A DNA stretch of 64,000 bases from Methylomonas methanica MC09 (GTDB lineage: Bacteria > Pseudomonadota > Gammaproteobacteria > Methylococcales > Methylomonadaceae), in contig NC_015572.1 in the NCBI RefSeq assembly GCF_000214665.1, positions 4,774,001 to 4,838,000 on the forward strand, in the 5' to 3' direction. Position 1 is the first letter of the stretch. Every line of letters begins with the position of its first letter. The notes under the pieces are model-generated. The model made no database searches. It had not been told where the DNA came from and saw nothing but the letters and a program-made list of their open reading frames with translations. Below, piece by piece: positions 42,099 through 50,148 of the stretch. The translations under genes were made by a program, and so were the position numbers.

Positions 42099-42757
42099 TC
42101 CAGCTCCGCAACATCCATCGCGATTTTCAAGTCGGCGACCAAACCGTGCGCGCTCTGAACGGGGTGGATTTATCGGTCCGACGTGGCGAATACGTGTCTG
42201 TGATGGGCCCGTCCGGTTCGGGTAAATCCACCTTGCTGAACATCATCGCACTGCTGGATCAGCCGACTGCCGGCAGTTATATTCTGAATGGTCACGATGT
42301 CACCCGGCAAAGCGACGACGAGCTGGCCAAAATCCGCCGGGAAAACATCGGCTTTGTGTTCCAGTTTTTTCACTTGATTCCACGCCTGACGGCCGCCGAA
42401 AATATCGAAATGCCGCTGATCCTGGCAGGCATCGACAGCAAAGTGCGTCAGCAAAAAGTGCAGCAAGCGTTGGCCGAGGTGAATTTGTTGGATAGGGCGG
42501 AACATAAACCCAATCAATTATCGGGCGGCCAGTTACAGCGCATCGCCATTGCCCGGGCCATGATTATGCAACCCGCCATTTTGCTGGCCGACGAACCGAC
42601 CGGCAACCTGGACAGCAAAGCGGGCATGGAAATCATCGATTTATTGGAGAAGCTCAACCATCAAGGGGTGACGTTAATGATCATCACCCATGACCGCAAC
42701 ATCGGCGAACGGGCCACGCGGCGTATCCGTATCGTGGACGGCGTTATCGAACATTAA
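42095..42757 (+). CDS. ABC transporter ATP-binding protein (MacB/LolD-like)
   Basis: The 220-residue ATPase has [22 protein letters not shown] (Walker A), [19 protein letters not shown] (Q-loop), [35 protein letters not shown] (signature and Walker B) and [17 protein letters not shown] (H-loop), all intact. The layout is that of the LolD/MacB group, whose partner is a FtsX-like permease. No permease gene follows; the next gene is on the other strand and overlaps this 3' end by 14 bases. The permease may be encoded elsewhere or may have been lost. Confidence 0.92.
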   Translation: MIQLRNIHRDFQVGDQTVRALNGVDLSVRRGEYVSVMGPSGSGKSTLLNIIALLDQPTAGSYILNGHDVTRQSDDELAKIRRENIGFVFQFFHLIPRLTAAENIEMPLILAGIDSKVRQQKVQQALAEVNLLDRAEHKPNQLSGGQLQRIAIARAMIMQPAILLADEPTGNLDSKAGMEIIDLLEKLNHQGVTLMIITHDRNIGERATRRIRIVDGVIEH

Positions 42758-42941
42758 CCGATGCAGCGTGAAGCAAAGGCAGGCTGACGGCCGATTCGGG
42801 TTGTTCTTGCCGGATTTGCAGCGCTTCCTGTTGCATGTGATTACATAATGCACAGGTTGCGCCCATTAATAACGCCAATTCCTCATCCGACATTTCATCG
42901 CCACAACGCGAGCAACACCCCATTTTTCGTACTTTTTTCAT
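42744..42941 (-). CDS. Small CxxC-containing protein
   Basis: The 65-residue protein has MGCCSRCGDEMSDEEL near the start and TCALCNHMQQEAL in the middle, so two CxxC pairs could form a small zinc site. AAGGAGGATC is placed well before the ATG, which supports real translation. The function is unknown. Its 3' end overlaps the ABC ATPase gene by 14 bases. Confidence 0.7.
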   Translation of the reverse strand: MKKVRKMGCCSRCGDEMSDEELALLMGATCALCNHMQQEALQIRQEQPESAVSLPLLHAASVNVR

Positions 42942-43238
42942 TTTGATCCTCCTTTTTTAAGAGGCCATCAGAATAAGTACATCCCACTGCTTAGTTTGTC
43001 GAAAAAGCCGCATTTTTGGCTTTTATATCGGATAATGTTCCGGGCAACAAGCTGCAAATCATTATTTATGCATGGGCGAAACGCAGGGGATAGAGCCGCC
43101 GTCTGGCCAATTTTTACGCGTACGACTACGGCTAGCGGCAACTGTTGCCTTAGGGAGTTTTCGAAACCTGAGGACGCAAGCTCCGGTACCGGCCCGCGAT
43201 CAGGTCGGGTTAAAACGGGTTGGGGAGCGTCGACAGCA
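42942..43238. other. Structured intergenic stretch of unknown role
   Basis: No gene is supported here. A hairpin with A- and T-runs at 42999-43025 (AAAAGCC/GGCTTTT) could stop transcription in either direction. From 43070 to 43220 the GC-rich sequence has several short complementary blocks (AGCCG/CGGCT, GTTTTCGAAAC, GGTACC) and may fold, but I could not match it to a known riboswitch. Confidence 0.4.
42999..43025. terminator. Hairpin with flanking A/T-runs
   Basis: AAAAGCC and GGCTTTT pair across a short loop, with A/T-runs on both sides, so it could end transcripts from the lipoprotein gene (minus). Confidence 0.5.
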
Positions 43239-43550
43239 TTATTTCTTAATGCTTTTATACCCCTCCTCGCTCTCCTGCATAATTTTCTGGCCTTCTTCCA
43301 CCATAGCCCGCCCTTGGTCGATTTTTAACTGCCCATCCCGCTGCATGGACAAGCCTTTTTCCACCATTTGCTTGCCTTCCTGCCAACGGTTGCCTAATTG
43401 GGCAATTCCCTGACTATCCCGCAGCATTTGGTCGCCGGACAGAATTTTTTCCGCCGTGGGCGGCGGCGGGGGATCGCCGGCACAACCACTGATTAGAACG
43501 GCTAAGGCCATGCCCGGGAGACTGAAGATTAAACGGTTGATTTTCCGCAT
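43239..43550 (-). CDS. Small lipoprotein
   Basis: The 103-residue protein has a signal peptide with a clear lipobox (LAVLISGC-AGD), so it is a lipoprotein. The mature part has a proline run (PPPPPT) and then a repeated helical pattern (WQEGKQMVEKGLSMQRDGQ, KIDQGRAMVEEGQKIMQESEEGY). The heptad-like MVEKG/MVEEG units suggest a short coiled-coil, as in Lpp-like envelope lipoproteins. The function is unknown; the gene lies next to lptG. Confidence 0.8.
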   Translation of the reverse strand: MRKINRLIFSLPGMALAVLISGCAGDPPPPPTAEKILSGDQMLRDSQGIAQLGNRWQEGKQMVEKGLSMQRDGQLKIDQGRAMVEEGQKIMQESEEGYKSIKK

Positions 43551-43618
43551 GAAGAGCCCTCTGATTCCAACAAATCAAATAAAAAATTATATTAAAGATT
43601 GCTATTTTACAAACAGAT

Positions 43619-44686
43619 TCAACTCGTCCGCCACACCGCATACAAAGCGATGCAAAACACCAGGGCGCTGGGCGCGATAGCCATTAACATCGGATTCATG
43701 TCATACACCAAACCCATATGGCCCGTGATCCTGTCCAAAATATTAAAACTCATACCGATCAACACCCCCATCATGATACGGCCGCCGGTACCGATGCCCC
43801 GGCCGATGCCAATCACAAACGGCGCGGAGACCATCAGCATCACAAACGTTACCAGGGGGTTAATCAACCGGCTCCAGAACGCCAGTTCATAATTCTGCGA
43901 TTTTTGGTTATTGGCTTTCAAAAAAGCGATGTAGTTGTACAAATCGAACAATGATAAATTGTCGGAATTGACCACAGCCACTTTCAATAAATCGGAATCG
44001 ATAGTCGACTGCCAATCCATTTCAGACAAACTGTCGGCATTAATTTGTTTCGGCGAAATGAAGGACTGTGTGACATTAGTCAATTGCCACTGCTTATTCC
44101 CTAAAAAACGGCCATGCTCGGCCTGGGTCACTTCGCTCAATTTATGCTGCTCGTCGATTTCGTAAATCCGGATATCGCCCAGGGAGCCGTCATCCAGTAT
44201 TTGCCGCACATTGATAAACCGGTTACCTTCCCGCAGCCACATACCGTATTGCGAACGCAATACCACGCCATTGTTTTGGGCGGTGGTTTTTAATAGCTGT
44301 GCGGTACGCTCGGCGGCCGGGGCCACAAACTCGCCTACCCCTATCGCCACGACAACCAAAACCAAGCCCGCCAACATAATGCCGCGAATAATCCAGCCTA
44401 TGGATAGTCCCGCGGCCCGCATGGCCACGATCTCGCGGTTGTTAGCCATGGCCCCCACCACAAACAAGCTACCCAGCAATGCAGCCGAAGGCACCAGATC
44501 GAAAAACACCCGCGGCGACGTTAACGCCACATACAAAATAATTTGCTTCAAGCCGTAACTGCCGTGCCCCAGATCTTTTAACTCGTCGCTAAAAGTAAAC
44601 AGGTTAAACAGGGTCAGCAGCAATAACACCGCCAGCAACGAGCCTTTGGTTACTTCCCTGACAATATACAGCGTCAGGACATTCAC
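43619..44686 (-). CDS. lptG: LPS export permease LptG
   Basis: LptG forms, with LptF and LptB2, the inner-membrane ABC transporter that extracts lipopolysaccharide and passes it to LptC. The 355-residue protein has the YjgP/YjgQ layout: TLYIVREVTKGSLLAVLLLLTLF, GHGSYGLKQIILYVALTSPRVFFDLVPSAALLGSL, ANNREIVAMRAAGLSIGWI, a periplasmic beta-rich domain, and LINPLVTFVMLMVSAPFVIG near the end. Its start overlaps the lptF stop by four bases (ATGA). Confidence 0.96.
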   Translation of the reverse strand: MNVLTLYIVREVTKGSLLAVLLLLTLFNLFTFSDELKDLGHGSYGLKQIILYVALTSPRVFFDLVPSAALLGSLFVVGAMANNREIVAMRAAGLSIGWIIRGIMLAGLVLVVVAIGVGEFVAPAAERTAQLLKTTAQNNGVVLRSQYGMWLREGNRFINVRQILDDGSLGDIRIYEIDEQHKLSEVTQAEHGRFLGNKQWQLTNVTQSFISPKQINADSLSEMDWQSTIDSDLLKVAVVNSDNLSLFDLYNYIAFLKANNQKSQNYELAFWSRLINPLVTFVMLMVSAPFVIGIGRGIGTGGRIMMGVLIGMSFNILDRITGHMGLVYDMNPMLMAIAPSALVFCIALYAVWRTS

Positions 44687-45753
44687 AACGTCACCTTACC
44701 GGTAAATTTAAGCATCATCCATTTCCAGCTGTATAAACGCACCAGCATGAACAAGCCCACCACCAATAACAACGCTTCCACCCAAAAATAGCCCAACCAG
44801 GCCGGTACGACTTCACTCATCACCCAGCTGTGATTGACGCGTTGCAAGTTGGCATAGGCAAAATAGATGCCAAAGGCTACCAAAACGCTACCGTACACCC
44901 CACCGCGCGGAGAAGACTTGGCCAGCGGCACGGCCAGAAAAGCCAACAACAGGACCCCGAACGGCGCGTTCAGCCTGTCCTGAAAATGCGCGACATCGGC
45001 AATCTGTTTGGATTGCCATAAACTTTCCGTAGGCATCGACTCCAAATGAGGAACAAAGGCAACCGCCTTTTTCTCTACCAGCACGGCATATTCTTTAAAC
45101 GTTTCTATGGTGTAGTCTTTCTGGCCTGGAATACCCTGCACCCGCTCGCCCTGCTCTAAAATCAAATACAAACCGCCCGGCAAATATTCCAGCCGCCCAT
45201 ACTCGGCATTTACCACCCCCAACTTATCGCCCTGTTTGTTTTGCACAAACACCTTGCGCATTTTGCCGCTGGCGTCAACATCTTCGGTGTAAAAAATCAA
45301 TTCGCCGCTACTGTATTCGCTAAAGCGTCCAGCCGATATGCCGCGGACATCGGCGTTTTCCTTGTCCTGATGCATTAGCACCTCGGTTTGCGCCTCGGCC
45401 CAGGGCGCTGCATATAAAGACAACCCGGCCGCGCACAGGCTCAATGGCAATACCAACCAAAATACCGCGCGATAAATTGTCGATACCCCGCCGCCCGCGG
45501 ACGCAATGGCGGCCATTTCCTGTTCCCGATGCATGCGTCCCAACACCATTAATACGGCCATGAATAGTGCGGCGGGCAGAAAGGTGGTGGCGGCTATCAC
45601 AATCTTCAAGCCTAAAAGCGCCAAAACGGTTTCGCTGGCAATATTGCCTTCAATGGCTTGCGCCAAAATCTTGATGAATTTGCGGCTGACGATGATCACA
45701 ACCAATACCGTCAAAACCGAAACCACGGTCTTAAACAGATCCTTAATGATCAT
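44683..45753 (-). CDS. lptF: LPS export permease LptF
   Basis: LptF is the partner of LptG in the LPS transporter. From the ATG at 45753, preceded by TTGGACA, the protein has about 356 residues, the family length. IIKDLFKTVVSVLTVLVVIIVSRKF, FLPAALFMAVLMVLGRMHREQEMAAIASAGGG and LNAPFGVLLLAFLAVPLAKSSPRGG are typical. The longer open frame to 45897 is not supported by the family. In most gammaproteobacteria lptF diverges directly from pepA; here pepA lies about 12 kb away at 58128. Confidence 0.95.
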   Translation of the reverse strand: MIIKDLFKTVVSVLTVLVVIIVSRKFIKILAQAIEGNIASETVLALLGLKIVIAATTFLPAALFMAVLMVLGRMHREQEMAAIASAGGGVSTIYRAVFWLVLPLSLCAAGLSLYAAPWAEAQTEVLMHQDKENADVRGISAGRFSEYSSGELIFYTEDVDASGKMRKVFVQNKQGDKLGVVNAEYGRLEYLPGGLYLILEQGERVQGIPGQKDYTIETFKEYAVLVEKKAVAFVPHLESMPTESLWQSKQIADVAHFQDRLNAPFGVLLLAFLAVPLAKSSPRGGVYGSVLVAFGIYFAYANLQRVNHSWVMSEVVPAWLGYFWVEALLLVVGLFMLVRLYSWKWMMLKFTGKVTL

Positions 45754-46077
45754 TTTGTCCAAAACCGTCAACAGGCGCAAAGGTCGACCGGCACTGGGTA
45801 GGTTTCGCTCACTATTCAAAAAAAATCCCCCGATTTTTAAACCGTCGAGCCTCTCGGAAAATTGCCGTCGGCAATAAAAAACAAGGCGTAGTCGCACCCT
45901 ATCGAGACCACTTGGAGAAGCGATGATAATTCAACACCCCTCTCCCGCAAAGCCGAGCGCTCGATACCGAATACCTTGGATATAGCCCCGGTTGGAAGGA
46001 CGAATTGTCCGAGATACACTTGAGCCTCTAAACCGGTTTCGCAGCCAGTAGAGCCGCTCCTGTATTCACGATTGAAA

Positions 46078-47046
46078 TTAGTGACATTCGGCATCCTTAA
46101 GCGAATACAGTCTGTTTTGTACGTATTCGCCCCAGAAATAGGCGACGATTTCCTGAATTTCCCAGTCGTGGGAACGGCACACTTCGACCAATCTGTCCAA
46201 CTGGCTCTTGACTGCGTCAATTTCGGCTTTCAAGACCTTGTAGCTGGCACTGTGCAGAAAATATTCGCTCAGTTCGTTTTCGTTATTGAGATACCGGCTG
46301 CGTAACTGTTGCCAATCCATATTCAACTCCTGCATCAGTCGAAACAGGGGAGTAGTCATACAATTTTCTCTTAGATCGTTACAAGCAGGCTTGCCCAGGT
46401 TTTCCTGAGTACCCGCCAAATCGAGCACGTCGTCCGCCAGTTGGTAAGCTAATCCCAATAAATAGCCAATTTCCTTCAACGCCGCTTGCAATGCTTCCGG
46501 AGTGTCGGCACGAATCAAAGCGGGTGCCTGGGTACAGAACGCAAATAAAGCCCCCGTTTTGCCCCGCGCCACTCCATATAAGTCTTCGATCTTGGGAGAA
46601 AATTGCGGATCGGACAACACCAAATCCTGAATAGCCTCACCGCGGCAGGTGTCGTGAATACATTCGGTGAACACACTAGCACAAGCAGCATTCTGCGTTG
46701 CTTGCACATGATTAACCCCCAGGCTGAACAGGTAATCCCCATACAAGACCGCGCTTTTATTACCGTGCGAAGCTTTGAAGCTGGCTGCATTGCGCCGCAT
46801 CGGGCTATCGTCGATCACGTCGTCATGTACCAGGGTCGCCAGATGAATCACCTCAATGGCAATGGCCGCTTCAATCGCCGAACTTAAGTCAACGTTGTTA
46901 TCCCGGGCGTTTTTCAGCAACAATCTGGCACGGCTAAGTTTTGCTCTTTCGATATTACCCGCAGACGGAAAAACGCGTAACAGATAAGGATCCTGCGTCA
47001 GAAGCTGAGTGAGTTTTTGTCGGATGATTTCTGTTTCTGCCGCCAT
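46078..47046 (-). CDS. Polyprenyl diphosphate synthase (trans-isoprenyl type)
   Basis: The 322-residue protein condenses isopentenyl diphosphate with an allylic diphosphate. The first aspartate-rich motif is LATLVHDDVIDDSPMRR and the second is YQLADDVLDLAGTQENLGKP, both intact. GNKSAVLYGDYLFSLG and RGEAIQDLVL are the usual neighbouring blocks. The residues before the first motif suggest a long-chain enzyme of the octaprenyl type, but chain length cannot be set by eye. It diverges from two tandem methyltransferase genes (200 bases between starts), so it could serve a special prenyl pathway rather than ubiquinone. Confidence 0.9.
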   Translation of the reverse strand: MAAETEIIRQKLTQLLTQDPYLLRVFPSAGNIERAKLSRARLLLKNARDNNVDLSSAIEAAIAIEVIHLATLVHDDVIDDSPMRRNAASFKASHGNKSAVLYGDYLFSLGVNHVQATQNAACASVFTECIHDTCRGEAIQDLVLSDPQFSPKIEDLYGVARGKTGALFAFCTQAPALIRADTPEALQAALKEIGYLLGLAYQLADDVLDLAGTQENLGKPACNDLRENCMTTPLFRLMQELNMDWQQLRSRYLNNENELSEYFLHSASYKVLKAEIDAVKSQLDRLVEVCRSHDWEIQEIVAYFWGEYVQNRLYSLKDAECH

Positions 47047-47246
47047 GTTATTATTTTATTTGGTAAAAATACGTGGATCGTGATGTCTGCTATTGCCCGA
47101 TTTCGGGCGTTGGTCGCCCATTATATGTTTTTCGGGTGCCTTAAACATCAACACTGTACTATTTTTATCGCATATGCGACGATATTGGGCTATTTCAAAG
47201 AAGCAACAAGGTGTTGTTTTTTGCACAACTAAAGTATTTAGGGCCT

Positions 47247-48179
47247 ATGTCAACTCAACAATTATTTTTCATGGAACCCGACCAGGATTACCGCAACGAC
47301 AGCCTGAAAGCCAACGTTGCCGTTTCCGATAGACCCCTGGTCGCCGACACTGCGCAGCATTTTGAAGATTGCCACAACGACTACTTATTTGCATGGGCCA
47401 ACAGCGACAATTTGGCCTTCCATTACGGTTATTGGGACAGCCCTGAACCCTATAATCAACATCAGGCCCTGATCAATAAAAACCAATTACTGTACGACAA
47501 AGCGAAAATTCAACCTAGCGATCGAGTACTCGATGCCGGTTGTGGGATCGGCGGCAGCTCTATCTGGATGGCCAAAAATTTCGGCAACAGAGCAACCGGC
47601 GTCACCATCAGCGGAAAACAGGTTGCATATGCGACCAATTATGCCAAGAAAAAAGGCGTATCGGATCTCGTCGAGTTTGTACAAACGGATTTTTGCAATA
47701 CCCCGTTCGAAGATGAGAGCTTTGATGTCGTTTGGAATGCCGAAGCGGTGAGCCACACCCAATTTAAAGGCGCTTTTCTAAAAGAAGCATTCCGCCTGTT
47801 GAAGCCCGGCGGCCGCATCGTTTACTGCGACGCCTTCATGATGCAACGCGGATTCAATGAAGAACAATGGCAGACCATGTTGGCTTTTTTCAACGGCTGG
47901 GCGGTACCCAACCTGTGCTACTGCGACGAATTTCAGGGCTTGTTGGAAGACTGCGGCTTCCAGGGTATCGAGCTGGATTATATTCACGAGCAGACCATGC
48001 AGTCCGCCGAGTACATGTATAAAGTCACCAAACGACTTTATCCTATTCAGAAGCTGAGTCAATGGTTGGGCTTACGCAACAAGGCGCAAACCGCCAATTA
48101 CTACGCAGGGCTTGCCCAATACGATATGTTCCGCAATCGTTACGCTGAGTATTGTGTTTTTACAGCCCAAAAACCGTAA
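47247..48179 (+). CDS. SAM-dependent methyltransferase, sterol/prenyl C-methyltransferase-like (copy 1)
   Basis: The protein has about 310 residues. RVLDAGCGIGGSSIWMAK is motif I of class I methyltransferases, FDVVWNAEAVSHT motif II and EAFRLLKPGGRIVYCDAF motif III. The GCGIGGSS loop and overall spacing resemble sterol, tocopherol and geranyl-diphosphate C-methyltransferases. The N-terminal HFEDCHNDYLFAWANSDNLAFHYGYWDS block is shared with the next gene. The ATG at 47247 is chosen because MSTQQLFFMEPDQDY aligns with the N-terminus of the paralogue. It diverges from a polyprenyl diphosphate synthase gene, so an isoprenoid substrate is an attractive but unproven idea. Confidence 0.85.
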   Translation: MSTQQLFFMEPDQDYRNDSLKANVAVSDRPLVADTAQHFEDCHNDYLFAWANSDNLAFHYGYWDSPEPYNQHQALINKNQLLYDKAKIQPSDRVLDAGCGIGGSSIWMAKNFGNRATGVTISGKQVAYATNYAKKKGVSDLVEFVQTDFCNTPFEDESFDVVWNAEAVSHTQFKGAFLKEAFRLLKPGGRIVYCDAFMMQRGFNEEQWQTMLAFFNGWAVPNLCYCDEFQGLLEDCGFQGIELDYIHEQTMQSAEYMYKVTKRLYPIQKLSQWLGLRNKAQTANYYAGLAQYDMFRNRYAEYCVFTAQKP

Positions 48180-48206
48180 TCGTCATTGCAAGCGAGCACC
48201 CCTCAC

Positions 48207-49130
48207 GTGAAAACCTATTATTTGGAACTGGACCAGGACTACCATCAACCTGACGCAGCCGCGAATGCCGAACTTGATAACGAAGCGTTGATCCAGGACA
48301 CCGTCGAATATTACGAGTCTTGTCATAACGACTATCTATTTGCCTGGTGCAACCGGCAAAACTTGGCCTTGCACTACGGCTACTGGAATAGCGATGAGCC
48401 CTACGATCACCATCAATCGCTGCTGAACACCAATCGACTACTCTACGAAACAGCCCACATTCAACCCCACGAGCGCGTCCTGGACGCCGGTTGCGGCTTG
48501 GGCGGCAGCTCGCTGTGGATAGCCAGCGAGTACGGTAACCAAGTGACCGGCATTACCGTCAGCCAGAAACAGGCCGATTATGCCAATCGCCAAGCCAAAA
48601 GCAGACATTTGAACGACAAGGCCGATTTCCAAGTCGCCGATTATTGCAATACCCCATTTGCAGATGCCTCATTCGACATCGTCTGGGCCTTGGAAAGTTC
48701 GTGTTATGCGCTGAAAAAAGACGATCTTATTCGGGAAGCGTTTCGTTTGTTACGTCCCGGCGGACGCTTGATATTGTGCGACGCCTTTATGTTGAAGCGT
48801 GAGTTTAACGAACAAGAGTGGAAAACCGTGATGGGATTCTTGAACGGTTGGATGCTACCCAATTTATCCGACAGAGCCAACTTCAGTGCCGGATTGGAAC
48901 GGGCTGGATTCAAGGACATCCGCATTCAAGACATCAGCAGCAACGTCCTGCCTTCATCCAAGCACATGTACAAAACCTCCCGCCGCTTGAATCCTGTGCA
49001 AAAAATCAGCGAGTGGTTAGGCTTACGCACAGCCACCCAAACCGCCAATCACAATGCCGGGCTGGTCCAATACGATTTCTTTCATGACCGTATGGCGGAG
49101 TATTTGGTATTCTGCGCCACGAAACCCTAA
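48207..49130 (+). CDS. SAM-dependent methyltransferase, sterol/prenyl C-methyltransferase-like (copy 2)
   Basis: This protein is a clear paralogue of the preceding one. It has ESCHNDYLFAWCNRQNLALHYGYWNS, RVLDAGCGLGGSSLWIAS (motif I), FDIVWALESSCYA (motif II) and EAFRLLRPGGRLILCDAFM (motif III). The two share the C-terminal LGLRxxxQTANxxAGLxQYDxF pattern. The acceptor region differs (NAEAVSHT against ALESSCYA), so the two enzymes may act at different positions or on different substrates. The GTG at 48207 is chosen by alignment; a TTG at 48186 is possible, and neither has a good ribosome site, which suggests coupling to the upstream gene. Confidence 0.83.
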   Translation: MKTYYLELDQDYHQPDAAANAELDNEALIQDTVEYYESCHNDYLFAWCNRQNLALHYGYWNSDEPYDHHQSLLNTNRLLYETAHIQPHERVLDAGCGLGGSSLWIASEYGNQVTGITVSQKQADYANRQAKSRHLNDKADFQVADYCNTPFADASFDIVWALESSCYALKKDDLIREAFRLLRPGGRLILCDAFMLKREFNEQEWKTVMGFLNGWMLPNLSDRANFSAGLERAGFKDIRIQDISSNVLPSSKHMYKTSRRLNPVQKISEWLGLRTATQTANHNAGLVQYDFFHDRMAEYLVFCATKP

Positions 49131-49452
49131 AAAGCTTAAGCACGTATTCCGACCTGCTTCCGATCGGAATACGCTACCTCTGTTTCGATGATTTGTCGGC
49201 TGGCGTATTCCAATAGGTTAAACCAGTAGAAATAGAATCCCCACTCTCCGCGTCGCATGCGCCTGGAACGATGCCGGAATACTGCTTAATTGCTTTTCTG
49301 AAAGGCAACACTGATTATCAATCTGACGCCTTATACTAAAGAATGTTGCGAAAATTGAAGGCTATTGACATACGCAGATAAGTGCATATACTCCTTTTTA
49401 TGTGCTTTACCCAACCCTGTTTAATCATTTGTCACAGTTGCGCGGTTTACCC

Positions 49453-49890
49453 ATGGAAATACCGGATTTAAACTCTTGTACCGATTGCACTGGCTTCAAC
49501 CTCCGCAAGGCTAACAGAGCAGTCAGTCAATTTTACGATGACATGTTGCGGCCGGCCGGTATCAGAGGCACTCAGTATTCACTGCTCGTGGCCGTAAAAT
49601 TGAGCGGCCCGGTAGTGGTGACAAAGCTTGCCGAATACGTCGTAATGGACCGCACGACCTTAACGCGCAACTTGGAAATTCTGGGCAAACAGGGGTTGGT
49701 CAAAGTCAGTTCAGGCGACGACAGACGCACGCGAATGATCTCAATTACGGCACAAGGATTGGCTGTACTGGCAAAAGCCTACCCGCTGTGGGAGCAGGCG
49801 CAAGCCAAAATCAAGGCAGAGGTGGGAATCAAACGTTTAAGTGCTTTAATGGAAGGCTTGTCCGCCCTGGTTAAGGTAACCCAGAGGTAA
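49453..49890 (+). CDS. MarR family transcriptional regulator
   Basis: From the ATG at 49453 the protein has 145 residues. The winged helix is clear: SLLVAVKLSGPVVVTKLAEYVVMDRTTLTRNLEILGKQGLVKVSSGDDRRTRMISITAQG. The N-terminus carries CTDCTGFNLRKANRAVSQFYDDML; such an N-terminal CxxC in MarR proteins may be a redox or metal sensor. It precedes the Fe-S/SCP2 gene in the same orientation and may control it or the upstream methyltransferases. Confidence 0.88.
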   Translation: MEIPDLNSCTDCTGFNLRKANRAVSQFYDDMLRPAGIRGTQYSLLVAVKLSGPVVVTKLAEYVVMDRTTLTRNLEILGKQGLVKVSSGDDRRTRMISITAQGLAVLAKAYPLWEQAQAKIKAEVGIKRLSALMEGLSALVKVTQR

Positions 49891-50148
49891 TTTTTTGTCT
49901 AAATACGTGCAACTACACGCTAATGCGTCTGATTGCTAACTTTGGACACCTGTTTGAAGCTTGATTTTTCGCTGATCGCCTTGCTGGCGATAGCGAAAAC
50001 ACCGTAATTGCAATTGCAACCCGGTTGGGTCTGCGCCTGAGCGACTTGCCCCAATTTATCTGCATGCACTGATTGCGCGCCGTGCGCCAGAACGCAAAGA
50101 GATAAGCCGGCAAATAAATGTGTATATACATGTAACGGAGCGTAAAAA

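Noticed and set aside
43130..43200. Possible c-di-GMP-I (GEMM) riboswitch, because of GGACGCAAGC
   Set aside because: The CAAACC loop, the tetraloop receptor and the 3' GGTAGC part of the consensus are missing.
45837..46220. 127-codon minus-strand frame between lptF and the prenyl synthase
   Set aside because: It overlaps the prenyl synthase 3' end in another frame and has no family-like sequence.
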